From Dyella sp. GSA-30 (lineage in GTDB: Bacteria > Pseudomonadota > Gammaproteobacteria > Xanthomonadales > Rhodanobacteraceae), in contig NZ_AP027042.1 of assembly GCF_027924605.1 (NCBI RefSeq), positions 2,271,524 through 2,335,523 of the forward strand: a stretch of DNA of 64,000 nucleotides, written 5' to 3'. The notes under the pieces were generated by a model that saw nothing but the letters and a program-made list of their open reading frames with translations, searched no databases and was not told the DNA's origin. Below, in pieces: positions 52,724 through 61,821 of the stretch (positions are counted from its first letter, which is position 1; the number at the start of each line of letters is the position of its first letter). The position numbers and the translations under genes were made by a program.

Positions 52724-55057
52724 TCAGAACCGAATATTCGCTGTCAACATCGCCGAACGCGGCGAACCCGGGGTGTAGCGGTAGCCGCTCTTGTTGATCG
52801 CCGCGACGTAGTTCTTGTCGAACAGGTTGTAGAGATTCAACTGCAGGTCGAAGTGCTTGGTCACCGGATACATCGCCACCGCATCGAACACCCAGTACGA
52901 GCTGACGAAAGCGGGCGTGCCGACTGCAGCGTCGGTGCCGCGCTTCAACTCGCCGTTGTAGCGCGCGCCGCCGCCGATGCTCAGTCCGAACGGCAAGTGG
53001 TAGGTGGTCCAGGCCGTGAAGGCGCTCTTGGGCGTATAGGCCAGATCGTCGGTGCCGTCCTGGGACACGTTGGTGCCGTTGACCACCTTGGCGTTCATGG
53101 TGGTGAAACCGGCAGTCACTGCCCAGTTGTCGGTGATCTTGCCGACTGCGCTCAGTTCGATGCCTTCCACGCGCTTCTTGCCGATCTGGTAGTACAGCAG
53201 GTCGACCGGATCCTGCACGAGGTCGTTGGTGACCACGGTGCGGTAGATCGCGCCGGTCAGCAGCAGCTTGCTGTCGGCCACTTCCCACTTGGTGCCCACC
53301 TCGACGGTGTGCGCGCGCTGCGGATCGAAGTTGGGATTGTCGGCGCTGTTGACCGAGCTGCTGAGCGTCAGCGTGCTGCCACCCGGCGGCTGCTCCGACA
53401 CGGCGTAGTTGAAGTAGATGCTGCCGTTAGGCGCCGGCTTGTACAGCACGCCGACCTTCCAGTTCGGCAGGTTGCCGCTCTTTTTGGCATCCAGGCCGGG
53501 GACCACCGAGCCGGTCGGCAGCTTGCCGCAAACCGGACCGTTCTTGGCACCGCAGGCGACCATGCTGGAGAAGTCGGTGTTGTAGTGATCCAGGCGCACG
53601 CCGCCATTCACTTCCCACGCCGTACCGAACTTCAGCGTGTCGAATACATAGGCCGAAGCCGTGTCGGTCTGGCCGTTGGTGTACGCACCGTTACGACCAT
53701 AGATCAAACCGGTGACATTCTCGTTCGGGTCGTACAGATTGGCCGCGGGCCAGGTCGTGCCATTGAGCGGCACGATGCCGATGGTGGTGGCTTTCTCCTG
53801 GGTCAGCTCAATGCCGGTGCTCAGGTTGTGCGTGATCGCGCCGGTCTCGAAGTTGGCCGTGATGTTGGCCTGATCGGTGATGATGCGATTGCTCTGGTGC
53901 TTGAAGGTCGGCAGGCTGCGCGTGATCGTCCAGGTGGACGGATCGTTGATATTGGGCGTGGCCAGCGTGGTGGCCGACAACTGATACGAAGTCAGCAGGT
54001 AGTCTTCGGTGGTGCGGCCCCAGCGCAGCGTGTTGTGCAGGACCACGTCCGGGTTGAAGTCGTGGTCGAGGCGCACGGTGAACATGTCCGCCTTGACGTG
54101 ATCGTGGTCGGCGGTCGTGCCGTAGAAATTCGACGGGTCGACCGGGCGTGCATTGCCCAGCTGCGGGCGCAGCGGATCGGGCGTGCTGAAACCGGGCAGG
54201 CCGATCGTCGGCACGCCGCCGTCGGGCACATTGGCCTGCTTCACATGCAGAAAGTCGACATACACACGCGTCGGCGAGCCCAGGCCGAAGGCGAAGGTCG
54301 GCGCGACACCCCAGCGGTTGTTCTGGATCGCGTCGCGACCTGGCACGCCGCTGTCCTGGGCCATGACGTTGAGGCGGAAGGCGGAGGTATCGCCGGTGAC
54401 CTGGTTCCAGTCGGCGGTGACGCGTCGACGGTTGGCACTGCCATACGACAACGAGGCCGAGGTGGCGTTGTCCAGTTCCGGCTGCTTGCTGACCAGGTTG
54501 ACCGCGCCGGTCGGCGCTGTGCGGCCGTTGTCGGTGCCGGCCGGGCCCTTGGTGACTTCGACCTGTTCGATGTTGAACACATCGCGCGAGATCGTGCCGA
54601 GGTCGCGCACGCCATCGACAAAGATGCTGCTCGAGGTATCGAAGCCGCGCATGTAGATGCCGTCGCCGGTCGTCGTGCTGCCGTTCTCGCCGACGAAATA
54701 CGTACCCACGCCCGGGCTGTTGCGCAGCGCTTCGGTCAGCGTGCTGGCGCCTTGCTCCTGAATCAGCTCCTTGCTGATGACCTGGATGGTCTGCGTGGTA
54801 TCGAGCAGCGGCTGGGTGAATTTGGGCGAAGAAACCTTGTCGACCTTGTAGTTGCTGGTGGTCGAGGCGTCGACCTGCAGGCCCGGCAGGTTCTTGGTGG
54901 TCTTGGTATCCGTGGGCACCGTGGTATCGACATCGGTGGCAGCGACGGACGAGGCGAATGCAAGTCCGGTCAGCAGGCTCGCCGTGGTCGCCATGCTCAG
55001 GACGGTGTGGGGCAGACGACGGGCGACAGGGTGCTTGCGGCTATGGATGTGGGCCAT
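52724..55057 (-). CDS. TonB-dependent catecholate siderophore receptor (Fiu-like)
   Basis: A 777-residue outer-membrane receptor. A signal peptide of about 40 residues (SMATTASLLTGLAFASSVAA) is followed by the plug domain (TIQVISKELIQEQGASTLTEALRNSPGVGTYF; DGIYMRGFDTSSSIFVDGVRD; FNIEQVEVTKGPAGTDNGRTAPTGAVNLVSKQP). The 22-strand barrel ends in the terminal aromatic of AMLTANIRF. The plug wording is that of Fiu/PiuA. A predicted Fur box upstream and the YbiX-type hydroxylase downstream support iron-siderophore uptake. Cargo would be ferric catechols or their breakdown products. Confidence 0.94.
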   Translation of the reverse strand: MAHIHSRKHPVARRLPHTVLSMATTASLLTGLAFASSVAATDVDTTVPTDTKTTKNLPGLQVDASTTSNYKVDKVSSPKFTQPLLDTTQTIQVISKELIQEQGASTLTEALRNSPGVGTYFVGENGSTTTGDGIYMRGFDTSSSIFVDGVRDLGTISRDVFNIEQVEVTKGPAGTDNGRTAPTGAVNLVSKQPELDNATSASLSYGSANRRRVTADWNQVTGDTSAFRLNVMAQDSGVPGRDAIQNNRWGVAPTFAFGLGSPTRVYVDFLHVKQANVPDGGVPTIGLPGFSTPDPLRPQLGNARPVDPSNFYGTTADHDHVKADMFTVRLDHDFNPDVVLHNTLRWGRTTEDYLLTSYQLSATTLATPNINDPSTWTITRSLPTFKHQSNRIITDQANITANFETGAITHNLSTGIELTQEKATTIGIVPLNGTTWPAANLYDPNENVTGLIYGRNGAYTNGQTDTASAYVFDTLKFGTAWEVNGGVRLDHYNTDFSSMVACGAKNGPVCGKLPTGSVVPGLDAKKSGNLPNWKVGVLYKPAPNGSIYFNYAVSEQPPGGSTLTLSSSVNSADNPNFDPQRAHTVEVGTKWEVADSKLLLTGAIYRTVVTNDLVQDPVDLLYYQIGKKRVEGIELSAVGKITDNWAVTAGFTTMNAKVVNGTNVSQDGTDDLAYTPKSAFTAWTTYHLPFGLSIGGGARYNGELKRGTDAAVGTPAFVSSYWVFDAVAMYPVTKHFDLQLNLYNLFDKNYVAAINKSGYRYTPGSPRSAMLTANIRF

Positions 55058-55203
55058 GATTTCTTCGCTGAAATAAAAACGAGCGGATCGACGGCCGGGC
55101 CGGCAAATCGTTGCGGCTGACCTGGCGATCCATGAGTTCGGGCGGCGGCCAGGTGAACTCCCAATGTTCTGGACGCCAATGATTCAGCGAATGTTATTTT
55201 TAA

Positions 55204-55218
55204 TGAGAATGATTTGCA
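55204..55218. promoter_or_regulatory. Predicted Fur box upstream of the siderophore receptor
   Basis: TGAGAAT-G-ATTTGCA matches the 7-1-7 Fur consensus with two mismatches in one arm. It is 147 bases before the receptor start on the minus strand, in an AT-richer stretch, so iron repression of receptor and hydroxylase is likely. Confidence 0.7.
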
Positions 55219-55276
55219 ATACTAAAGATGAGGCGGCGAGCGGCGCGGCCTTACTCCTGTTCTGACTCCTGACCAA

Positions 55277-55306
55277 AAAAAGCCCCGCATCGCTGCGGGG
55301 CTTTTT
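55277..55306. terminator. Bidirectional rho-independent terminator
   Basis: A perfect 13-bp stem (AAAAAGCCCCGCA with TGCGGGGCTTTTT) around TCGC. It has A- and T-tracts on both sides, so it works on both strands. It lies 22 bases past the stop of the minus-strand M13 gene. Confidence 0.92.
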
Positions 55307-55328
55307 ATCGATCAGGACGAAGACTGGC

Positions 55329-57464
55329 TTACCAGATCTTCACCTGCTTATCGCCCGAACGGACCATGGCATCGCCCGGCTTGCACTGGAACGCCGATGC
55401 GAAGGCTTCCATGTTCGACGGGGCGCCGATCGCACGCAGCGAGGACGGTGCATGCGGATCGGTGTTGAGATACAGGACGGCCTGCTTCTCACGTACGCTG
55501 CCGCGCCACACGCGAGCCCAGTTCAGGAAGAAGCGCTGGTCCGGGGTGTAGCCGTCGACCTTCTGGGCTGCATCGTCCGGATGGGCCTTCAGCGCTGCCT
55601 GCAGTGCGTCATAGGCCACATTCAGGCCGCCCAGGTCGGCGATGTTCTCGCCCAGGGTCAGCTTGCCGTTGACGTGCAGATCGGGCTTGTCCTTGAGCGG
55701 GGCGTAGTCGTTGAACTGCTGCACCAGCTTGTCGGTACGGGCCTCGAACTTGGCCTTGTCGTCCTTGGTCCACCAGTCCTTGTTGTTGCCGTCGCCGTCG
55801 AACTGGGCACCTTCGTCGTCGAAGCCATGGCTGGCTTCGTGACCGATCACCGCGCCGATACCGCCGTAGTTGATCGCATCGTCGGCGCTGGCATCGAAGA
55901 ACGGCGGCTGCAGGATCGCGGCCGGGAAGTTGATCGTGTTGTCGGTCGGGTTGTAGTACGCATTGACCGTCTGCGGGGTCATGCCCCAATCCTTGCGGTC
56001 GGTCGGCTTGCCGATCTTGGCGATGTCGTAGTCGTAGTTGAACTTGGCCGCGGCCTGCGCGTTGGCGTAGTAGTTATCCGGGGTGATCTTCAGGTCGGCC
56101 CAATCGCGCCAATGATCCGGATAGCCGATCTTCGGCAGGAAGGTGTTCCACTTGGCGATCGCCTTTTCTTTGGTCTCGGCGCTCATCCAGTCGAGGTTCT
56201 CGATGCGGGCCTTCAACGCGTTACGCACGTTGGTGACCAGCTCTTCGGCGCGCTGCTTGGCTTCGGGCTTGAACACCTTGTTCACGTAGAGCTGGCCCAG
56301 CGCTTCGCCCATTTCGCCGTTGACGGCGCCCAGGACGCGCTTCCAGCGCGGCTTCTGCTTCGGCTGGCCGGCGAGGGTCTGGCCGTAGAAACCGAACTTG
56401 GTGTCCTGGAAATCCTGCGACAGGTAGTTCGCTGAATCGTCGATCGCATGGAAGCGCAGGTAAGCCTGCCACTGGGCGATCGGTGCGGTGGCGAGCAGCT
56501 TGTCGAACTCGGCGAAGAACTTCGGCTGCGACAGCGAGAAGCCCTTCTCGACCTTCACGCCCTGGTCGGAGAAGAAGGTGTCCCAGTTGAAATGCGGGGT
56601 CACCTTGTTCGCTTCCTTGACGGTCACGAAGTGGTACTGGTTCTTCGGGTCACGCTCTTCGACCGGTGCCAGCGAGGCGGCGGCCAATTGCGTTTCGAAC
56701 TTCAGCACCTGGTCGGCCTGGGCCTTGGCATCGGCTTCGGACACGCCGGTCAGCTGCAGCAGCTTGGCGATATAGGCCACGTACGCGGTGCGGATTTCGG
56801 CGTACTTCGGATCGGTGTAGTAATCCTTGGTCGGCAGACCCAGGCCCGCCTGGTTGGCGTAGCCGATCTGCATCTTGGCGTCCTGGAAATCCGGGCTCGA
56901 GCCGAAGCCGAACACGTAACCGTTGCCCTCGGCGTAGTCCTTGCTGATGAAGCTGGCGACGTCGCCGCCGTTCTTCAGTGCGGCGATCTTGTCCAGTTCC
57001 GGCTTCAACGGCTCGAAACCGGCCTTGTTGATCGCGTCTTCGTTCATGCCCGAGCGATACAGCCAGCCGATCTTCTGTTCGATCGAGCCGGCCTGGGCCT
57101 GTTCGGCACCCTTGTCGGCGGCGTCGACGATCTCGTGCTGAGTGTTGAGGCTGTTCTCGGCCAACTGGTCGAAGGCGCCCCAGCGGGTGCGGTCATCGGG
57201 GATCGGGTTGGCGGCAACCCACTTGGAATTGACGAAGCCGTTCAGGTCGTTACACGCGTTGAGATTGGTGTCCAGCTCGCTGATGTCGAAGACGCTCTTC
57301 TTGGCGCCAGCGGCGGCAGCAGCGGTGCCGGCGGCGGCCGGAGCGGCAGCGGTGGTGGACTTGGCAGGTGCGGCCTGGTCGGCTTGCTCCTGCTTGCCGC
57401 AGGCCGTCAGGGCCAGGGCAACGCTAACCGCAAAGGCGAGCGGTTTCAGAAACGGCTTGGTCAT
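55329..57464 (-). CDS. M13 family metallopeptidase, lipoprotein (tandem copy 1)
   Basis: A 711-residue neprilysin-type peptidase. The signal peptide ends in a lipobox (ALALTAC, Cys 22), followed by a low-complexity Ala/Thr/Gln linker of about 35 residues that lets the enzyme stand off the membrane. The zinc motif is HEASH at residues 542-546 (IGHEASHGFDDEGAQFDG), with the third ligand in GENIADLGG. The C-terminus ends CKPGDAMVRSGDKQVKIW. It is a close paralogue of the next gene, with which it shares most of its sequence, and a more distant one of the secreted M13 at 6227-8260. Each tandem copy has its own terminator. Confidence 0.95.
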   Translation of the reverse strand: MTKPFLKPLAFAVSVALALTACGKQEQADQAAPAKSTTAAAPAAAGTAAAAAGAKKSVFDISELDTNLNACNDLNGFVNSKWVAANPIPDDRTRWGAFDQLAENSLNTQHEIVDAADKGAEQAQAGSIEQKIGWLYRSGMNEDAINKAGFEPLKPELDKIAALKNGGDVASFISKDYAEGNGYVFGFGSSPDFQDAKMQIGYANQAGLGLPTKDYYTDPKYAEIRTAYVAYIAKLLQLTGVSEADAKAQADQVLKFETQLAAASLAPVEERDPKNQYHFVTVKEANKVTPHFNWDTFFSDQGVKVEKGFSLSQPKFFAEFDKLLATAPIAQWQAYLRFHAIDDSANYLSQDFQDTKFGFYGQTLAGQPKQKPRWKRVLGAVNGEMGEALGQLYVNKVFKPEAKQRAEELVTNVRNALKARIENLDWMSAETKEKAIAKWNTFLPKIGYPDHWRDWADLKITPDNYYANAQAAAKFNYDYDIAKIGKPTDRKDWGMTPQTVNAYYNPTDNTINFPAAILQPPFFDASADDAINYGGIGAVIGHEASHGFDDEGAQFDGDGNNKDWWTKDDKAKFEARTDKLVQQFNDYAPLKDKPDLHVNGKLTLGENIADLGGLNVAYDALQAALKAHPDDAAQKVDGYTPDQRFFLNWARVWRGSVREKQAVLYLNTDPHAPSSLRAIGAPSNMEAFASAFQCKPGDAMVRSGDKQVKIW

Positions 57465-57620
57465 AGATGTCCCTCTAAAGTAAAACGCCCCCGCGGGCGG
57501 TCATGTCGTATCGATCAAGCCGCGCCGGGTGATCCCGGTCACGGTCATGACTCTCCAAGCTAGGTCAATAGTCATGGAGCGGACAGTGTCAAAGGTCAGG
57601 GGCCAAACGGCAACAGCAAA

Positions 57621-57648
57621 ACGGCCCTGTACACAGGTACAGGGCCGT
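57621..57648. terminator. Rho-independent terminator between the tandem M13 genes
   Basis: A perfect 12-bp stem (ACGGCCCTGTAC with its complement) and ACAG loop, flanked by A-tract on the left and T-tract on the right. It can stop the minus-strand transcript of the upstream M13 copy 16 bases after its stop codon. Confidence 0.9.
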
Positions 57649-57664
57649 TTTTGATGCGGTCGGG

Positions 57665-59797
57665 CTACCAGATCTTGACCTGTTTATCGGCCGGGCGAAC
57701 CATGGCGTCGCCCGGCTTGCACTGGAAGGCCTTGGCGAAGGCTTCCATGTTCGACGGCGGGCCGATGGTGCGCAGTGCGGCAGGCGAGTGCGGGTCGGAG
57801 TTGATCAATACGATCAACAGCTTCTCTCGCACATTGTCGCGCCACACACGTGCCCAGTTCAGAAAGAAGCGCTGGTCGGGCGTATAGCCGTCGATCGACT
57901 GGGCGGCTTCTTCCGGATGCTGCTTCAGAACGTTCTGCAGGGCATCGTAGGAAACGTTCAGGCCACCGAGATCGGCAATGTTCTCGCCCAGGGTCAGCTT
58001 GCCATTGACGTGCAGATCGGGCTTGTCCTTGAGCGGGGTGTAGTCGTTGAATTGCTGCACCAGCTTGGCGGTGCGCGCCTCGAACTGCGCGCGATCCTGT
58101 TTGGTCCACCAGTTCTTGTTGTTGCCGTCGCCGTCGAACTGGCTGCCTTCGTCGTCGAAGCCATGGCTGGATTCGTGGCCGATCACCGCGCCGATGCCGC
58201 CGTAATTGATCGCATCGTCGGCGCTGGCGTCGAAGAACGGCGGTTGCAGGATCGCGGCGGGGAAGTTGATCGTGTTGTCCTGCGAGCTGTAGTACGCATT
58301 GACCGTCTGCGGGGTCATGCCCCAGTCCTTGCGATCGGTCGGCTTGCCGATCTTGGCCAGGTCGTAGTGATAGTTGAACTTCTGCGTGGCCAGCATGTTG
58401 CCGTAATAGTCGTCCGGCTTGATCTGAAGGCCCGACCAGTCGCGCCACTTGTCCGGATAACCGATCTTGGGCAGGAAGGTCTGCCACTTGGCGATCGCCT
58501 TGGCCTTGGTTTCGGCGCTCATCCAGTCGACGTTTTCGATGCGCGTTTTCAGCGCGTTGTGGATGTTCTCGACCAGTTCCTCGGCACGCTGTTTCGCCTC
58601 GGGCTTGAAGACCTTGGCCACGTACAACTGGCCCAGTGCTTCGCCCATGCCGCCGTTGACCGCATCGAGCGTGCGTTTCCAGCGGGGCTTCTGCTTGGGT
58701 TGCCCCGACAGCGTCTGACCATAGAACGCGAAGCGCGCATCCTGGAAATCCTGCGACAGCAGGTTGGCCGAGCCATCGATGGCGTGGAAACGCAGATACG
58801 CCTGCCACTGTGCGATCGGCGCGCTCGCCAGGAGCTTGTCGAACTCGGCGAAGAACTTCGGCTGCGACAACGAGAAGCCCTTGTCGATGGTGATGCCCTG
58901 CGCGGCAAAGAACTTGTCCCAGCTGAAATGCGGGGTGATCTTGTCGGCTTCTTTCACCGTGGCAAAGTGATACTGGTTTTTCGGATCGCGCTCGTCCACC
59001 GGCGACAGCGACGCGGCAGCCAGCGCGGTTTCGAACTTCAGCACGTCGTTGGCCTGGCTTTTTGCATCGGCTTCGCTCACGCCGGTCAACTGCAGCAGCT
59101 TGGCAATGTAGGCAACGTAGGCCGCGCGAATATCGGCGTACTTGGGATCGCTGTAGTAATCCTTGGTCGGCAGGGTCAAGCCACCTTCATTGGCGTAGCC
59201 GATCTGGATCTTCGCGTTCTGGAAATCCGGGCCCGGGCCGAAGTTGAAGACGTAGCTGTCGCCTTCGTTGTAACGCTGGGCGATAAAGTCGGCGACATCG
59301 CCGCCGTTCTTGAGCGCGGCGATCTGGTCGAGCTCGGGTTTCAACGGCGCGGCGCCGGCTTTGTTGATCGTCGCCTCGTCCATGCCTGAGCGATACAGCC
59401 AACCGATCTTCTGTTCGATCGATCCGGCCTGCGCGCTGTCCGCGCTCTTGTTCATCGCATCGACGATGTCGTGCTGGGTCGCGAGGCTGTTTTCTTCCAG
59501 CTCGGAGAAGGCGCCCCAACTGGAGAAGTCGTCGGGAATCGGGTGCGCAGCGGCCCATTTCGCGTTGACGAAGCCGTTGAAGTCCTGGCAGGCGCTGATG
59601 TTCGGATCGAGTTCGCTGATATCGAACGGATTCTTTTTCACCACCGGTGCGGCGGCTGTCGTCGTGGCCGTGGCCGGCACGGAAGCGTTGGTGGCCGGTT
59701 TGGCCGGCGCCGTCGCCTGTTCGGATTGGCCGCAGGCGCTCAACATCAAGGTGGCGCCGATCGCCAGGCAAAGCGGCTTAAGGTACGGCTTGTTCAT
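57665..59797 (-). CDS. M13 family metallopeptidase, lipoprotein (tandem copy 2)
   Basis: A 710-residue neprilysin-type peptidase with lipobox TLMLSAC (Cys 22) and an Ala/Thr/Pro linker. The zinc motif is HESSH at residues 541-545 (IGHESSHGFDDEGSQFDGDG), with the third ligand in GENIADLGG. It ends CKPGDAMVRPADKQVKIW. It is aligned with tandem copy 1 along its full length without large gaps; differences gather in the linker and the helical cap. This indicates a local duplication followed by divergence. Terminators separate the two, so they are expressed independently. Confidence 0.95.
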   Translation of the reverse strand: MNKPYLKPLCLAIGATLMLSACGQSEQATAPAKPATNASVPATATTTAAAPVVKKNPFDISELDPNISACQDFNGFVNAKWAAAHPIPDDFSSWGAFSELEENSLATQHDIVDAMNKSADSAQAGSIEQKIGWLYRSGMDEATINKAGAAPLKPELDQIAALKNGGDVADFIAQRYNEGDSYVFNFGPGPDFQNAKIQIGYANEGGLTLPTKDYYSDPKYADIRAAYVAYIAKLLQLTGVSEADAKSQANDVLKFETALAAASLSPVDERDPKNQYHFATVKEADKITPHFSWDKFFAAQGITIDKGFSLSQPKFFAEFDKLLASAPIAQWQAYLRFHAIDGSANLLSQDFQDARFAFYGQTLSGQPKQKPRWKRTLDAVNGGMGEALGQLYVAKVFKPEAKQRAEELVENIHNALKTRIENVDWMSAETKAKAIAKWQTFLPKIGYPDKWRDWSGLQIKPDDYYGNMLATQKFNYHYDLAKIGKPTDRKDWGMTPQTVNAYYSSQDNTINFPAAILQPPFFDASADDAINYGGIGAVIGHESSHGFDDEGSQFDGDGNNKNWWTKQDRAQFEARTAKLVQQFNDYTPLKDKPDLHVNGKLTLGENIADLGGLNVSYDALQNVLKQHPEEAAQSIDGYTPDQRFFLNWARVWRDNVREKLLIVLINSDPHSPAALRTIGPPSNMEAFAKAFQCKPGDAMVRPADKQVKIW

Positions 59798-60064
59798 TGA
59801 TTTCCCCTGTCATGAAGCCCGAACGGGTAGCCCGCACGGTGCGGCGAGATGTTATTAAGTAACGAAAATTAGGCGGAAGCGCAGGCGCGGGTGAGTGTCG
59901 GAAGTCAGGGTAGGGTGCGCAAGAAATTGCGACACAAACGGGCGTATGGACGTCCGAATGCATGTCTTGCCGCTGTTACTGGCGTGTCATCTGTGCTGTC
60001 TAAGCTGCGGGAGTTTCGTGCGTAGGGGGCGTGCGCAAACCCACCCATCCGGAGACTCACAGCC

Positions 60065-61771
60065 ATGCGCAATCGTCTTGCCGCTTGCCTAGCCGCCTGC
60101 ATCCTTACCGCGTCCGCCGCCTCGTTCGGGCAGTCGCAACAAACCGTCGATGCTTCGCTGCACCGCGGCCCCCAGGCACCGAAGACCGCCACCCCGATCA
60201 AACATCTCGTGGTGATCTTCCAGGAGAACGTTTCCTTCGATCATTACTTCGGCAGCTATCCCCTCGCCGCCAACGGCAAGGGCGAGCCGACGTTCTATGC
60301 GAAGCCTTTCACGCCCGACGTCAACGGCTTCACCGCGAAGCTGCTGACCAAGAATCCGAACAAGCTCAATAGCGAAAACGGCGACGGTGCGATCAACCCG
60401 TTCCGCCTGAGCCGCGCCCAGGCCGCCACGGCCGACCAGGACCACGACTACGCTGCCGAACAGCTCGCCTTCGACGGCGGCAAGATGGACCTGTTCCCGA
60501 AGAACACCGGTTCGGGCGAAACCCTGCCGGGCGGTTCGGCCGCCGAAAACGGCGTCGGCCAGGTGATGGGCTACTACGACGGCAACACCGTCACCGCCTA
60601 CTGGAACTACGCCCAGAACTTCGCCATGAGCGACAACAGCTATGGCACCACGTTCGGTCCGTCGACGCCCGGCGCGATCAATCTGATTTCCGGCCAGACC
60701 AACGGTATCAGTCAGACCCTCAACGGCACCGGTGCCGAGGTCGACGATGGTCACGGTGGGTTGACCCTGATCAGCGACGCCGATCCGATCGACGATGTGT
60801 GTTCGTCGCCCAGCGGCAACCAGGTGCAGTTCACCGGCAAGAACGTCGGCGATCTGCTCAACGACAAGAACATCACCTGGGGCTTCTTCGAAGGCGGCTT
60901 CGATCTGACCAAGACCAATGCCGACGGTAGCACCGGTTGCGGGCGTCATAGTCACTCGGACGTGACCAACACCACCAAGGCCGACTACATCCCGCATCAC
61001 CAGCCGTTCCAGTACTACACCTCCACTGCCAACCCGACCCACGCGCGTCCCAGCTCGGTCGCCAAGATCGGCAGCACCGACCAGGCCAATCATCAGTACG
61101 ACATCGATGATTTCTACGCTGCGGTGGACAACGGCAACATGCCGTCGGTGAGCTTCCTCAAGGCGCCGGGTTTCCAGGACGGTCATGCTGGGTACTCCGA
61201 TCCGCTGGACGAGCAGCAGTTCGTCGTGCACGTGATCAACTTCCTGCAGCAGCACGACGAATGGAACGACACCGCGGTGGTCATCGCCTATGACGACTCC
61301 GACGGCTGGTACGACCACCAGGCTGCGCCGCGCGTCAATGCGTCCAGCACCAGCGACGATGCGCTCGATGGCGCCGGCGCCTGCAACGCTCGCGATACGC
61401 TGCCGGGCGTTGCCCAGGGCAACGGTCATGCACAGGGCCGCTGTGGTTACGGCCCGCGCCTGCCGCTGCTGGTGGTCTCGCCGTGGGCTCGCCAGAACTT
61501 TGTCGACCACAACGTGAGCGACCAGAGTTCGATCACCCGCTTCATCGAAGACAACTGGCTGGGCAGCAAGCGCCTGGGCGGCGGTTCGTTCGATGCGATC
61601 GCCGGCAAGATCGACAGCATGTTCGATTTCCACCAGCCGTTCATTTTTGAGCGTAAGCTGATCCTGGACGAACAGACCGGTCAGCCGAAGAAGCCGTGGT
61701 GGTGGCCGTTCTCGTTCAATGCACCCGAAGCATGGAATCATCGCTCGCACCACACCACCAAGCTGGGTTGA
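60065..61771 (+). CDS. Secreted phosphoesterase (AcpA / phospholipase C-like)
   Basis: A 568-residue enzyme with a signal peptide (LAACLAACILTASAASFG); GGAG precedes the start. The phosphoesterase domain (PF04185 type) begins IKHLVVIFQENVSFDHYFGSYP, the family's metal and nucleophile region, and ends with VVIAYDDSDGWYDHQAAP, another active-site segment; RLPLLVVSPWARQNFVDHNV follows. AcpA of Francisella is an acid phosphatase with this fold, and relatives are phospholipases C. It probably frees phosphate or attacks phospholipids outside the cell. A multicopper oxidase gene follows after 50 bases. Confidence 0.92.
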   Translation: MRNRLAACLAACILTASAASFGQSQQTVDASLHRGPQAPKTATPIKHLVVIFQENVSFDHYFGSYPLAANGKGEPTFYAKPFTPDVNGFTAKLLTKNPNKLNSENGDGAINPFRLSRAQAATADQDHDYAAEQLAFDGGKMDLFPKNTGSGETLPGGSAAENGVGQVMGYYDGNTVTAYWNYAQNFAMSDNSYGTTFGPSTPGAINLISGQTNGISQTLNGTGAEVDDGHGGLTLISDADPIDDVCSSPSGNQVQFTGKNVGDLLNDKNITWGFFEGGFDLTKTNADGSTGCGRHSHSDVTNTTKADYIPHHQPFQYYTSTANPTHARPSSVAKIGSTDQANHQYDIDDFYAAVDNGNMPSVSFLKAPGFQDGHAGYSDPLDEQQFVVHVINFLQQHDEWNDTAVVIAYDDSDGWYDHQAAPRVNASSTSDDALDGAGACNARDTLPGVAQGNGHAQGRCGYGPRLPLLVVSPWARQNFVDHNVSDQSSITRFIEDNWLGSKRLGGGSFDAIAGKIDSMFDFHQPFIFERKLILDEQTGQPKKPWWWPFSFNAPEAWNHRSHHTTKLG

Positions 61772-61821
61772 TGCATGGCCGAATGCAGTAACGGAATTCA
61801 TACGACAGGGAAAGCCGCGTC

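Noticed and set aside
52853-55120. 755-codon open frame on the plus strand
   Set aside because: Antisense to the TonB-dependent receptor; product has shadow-type composition and no signal peptide.
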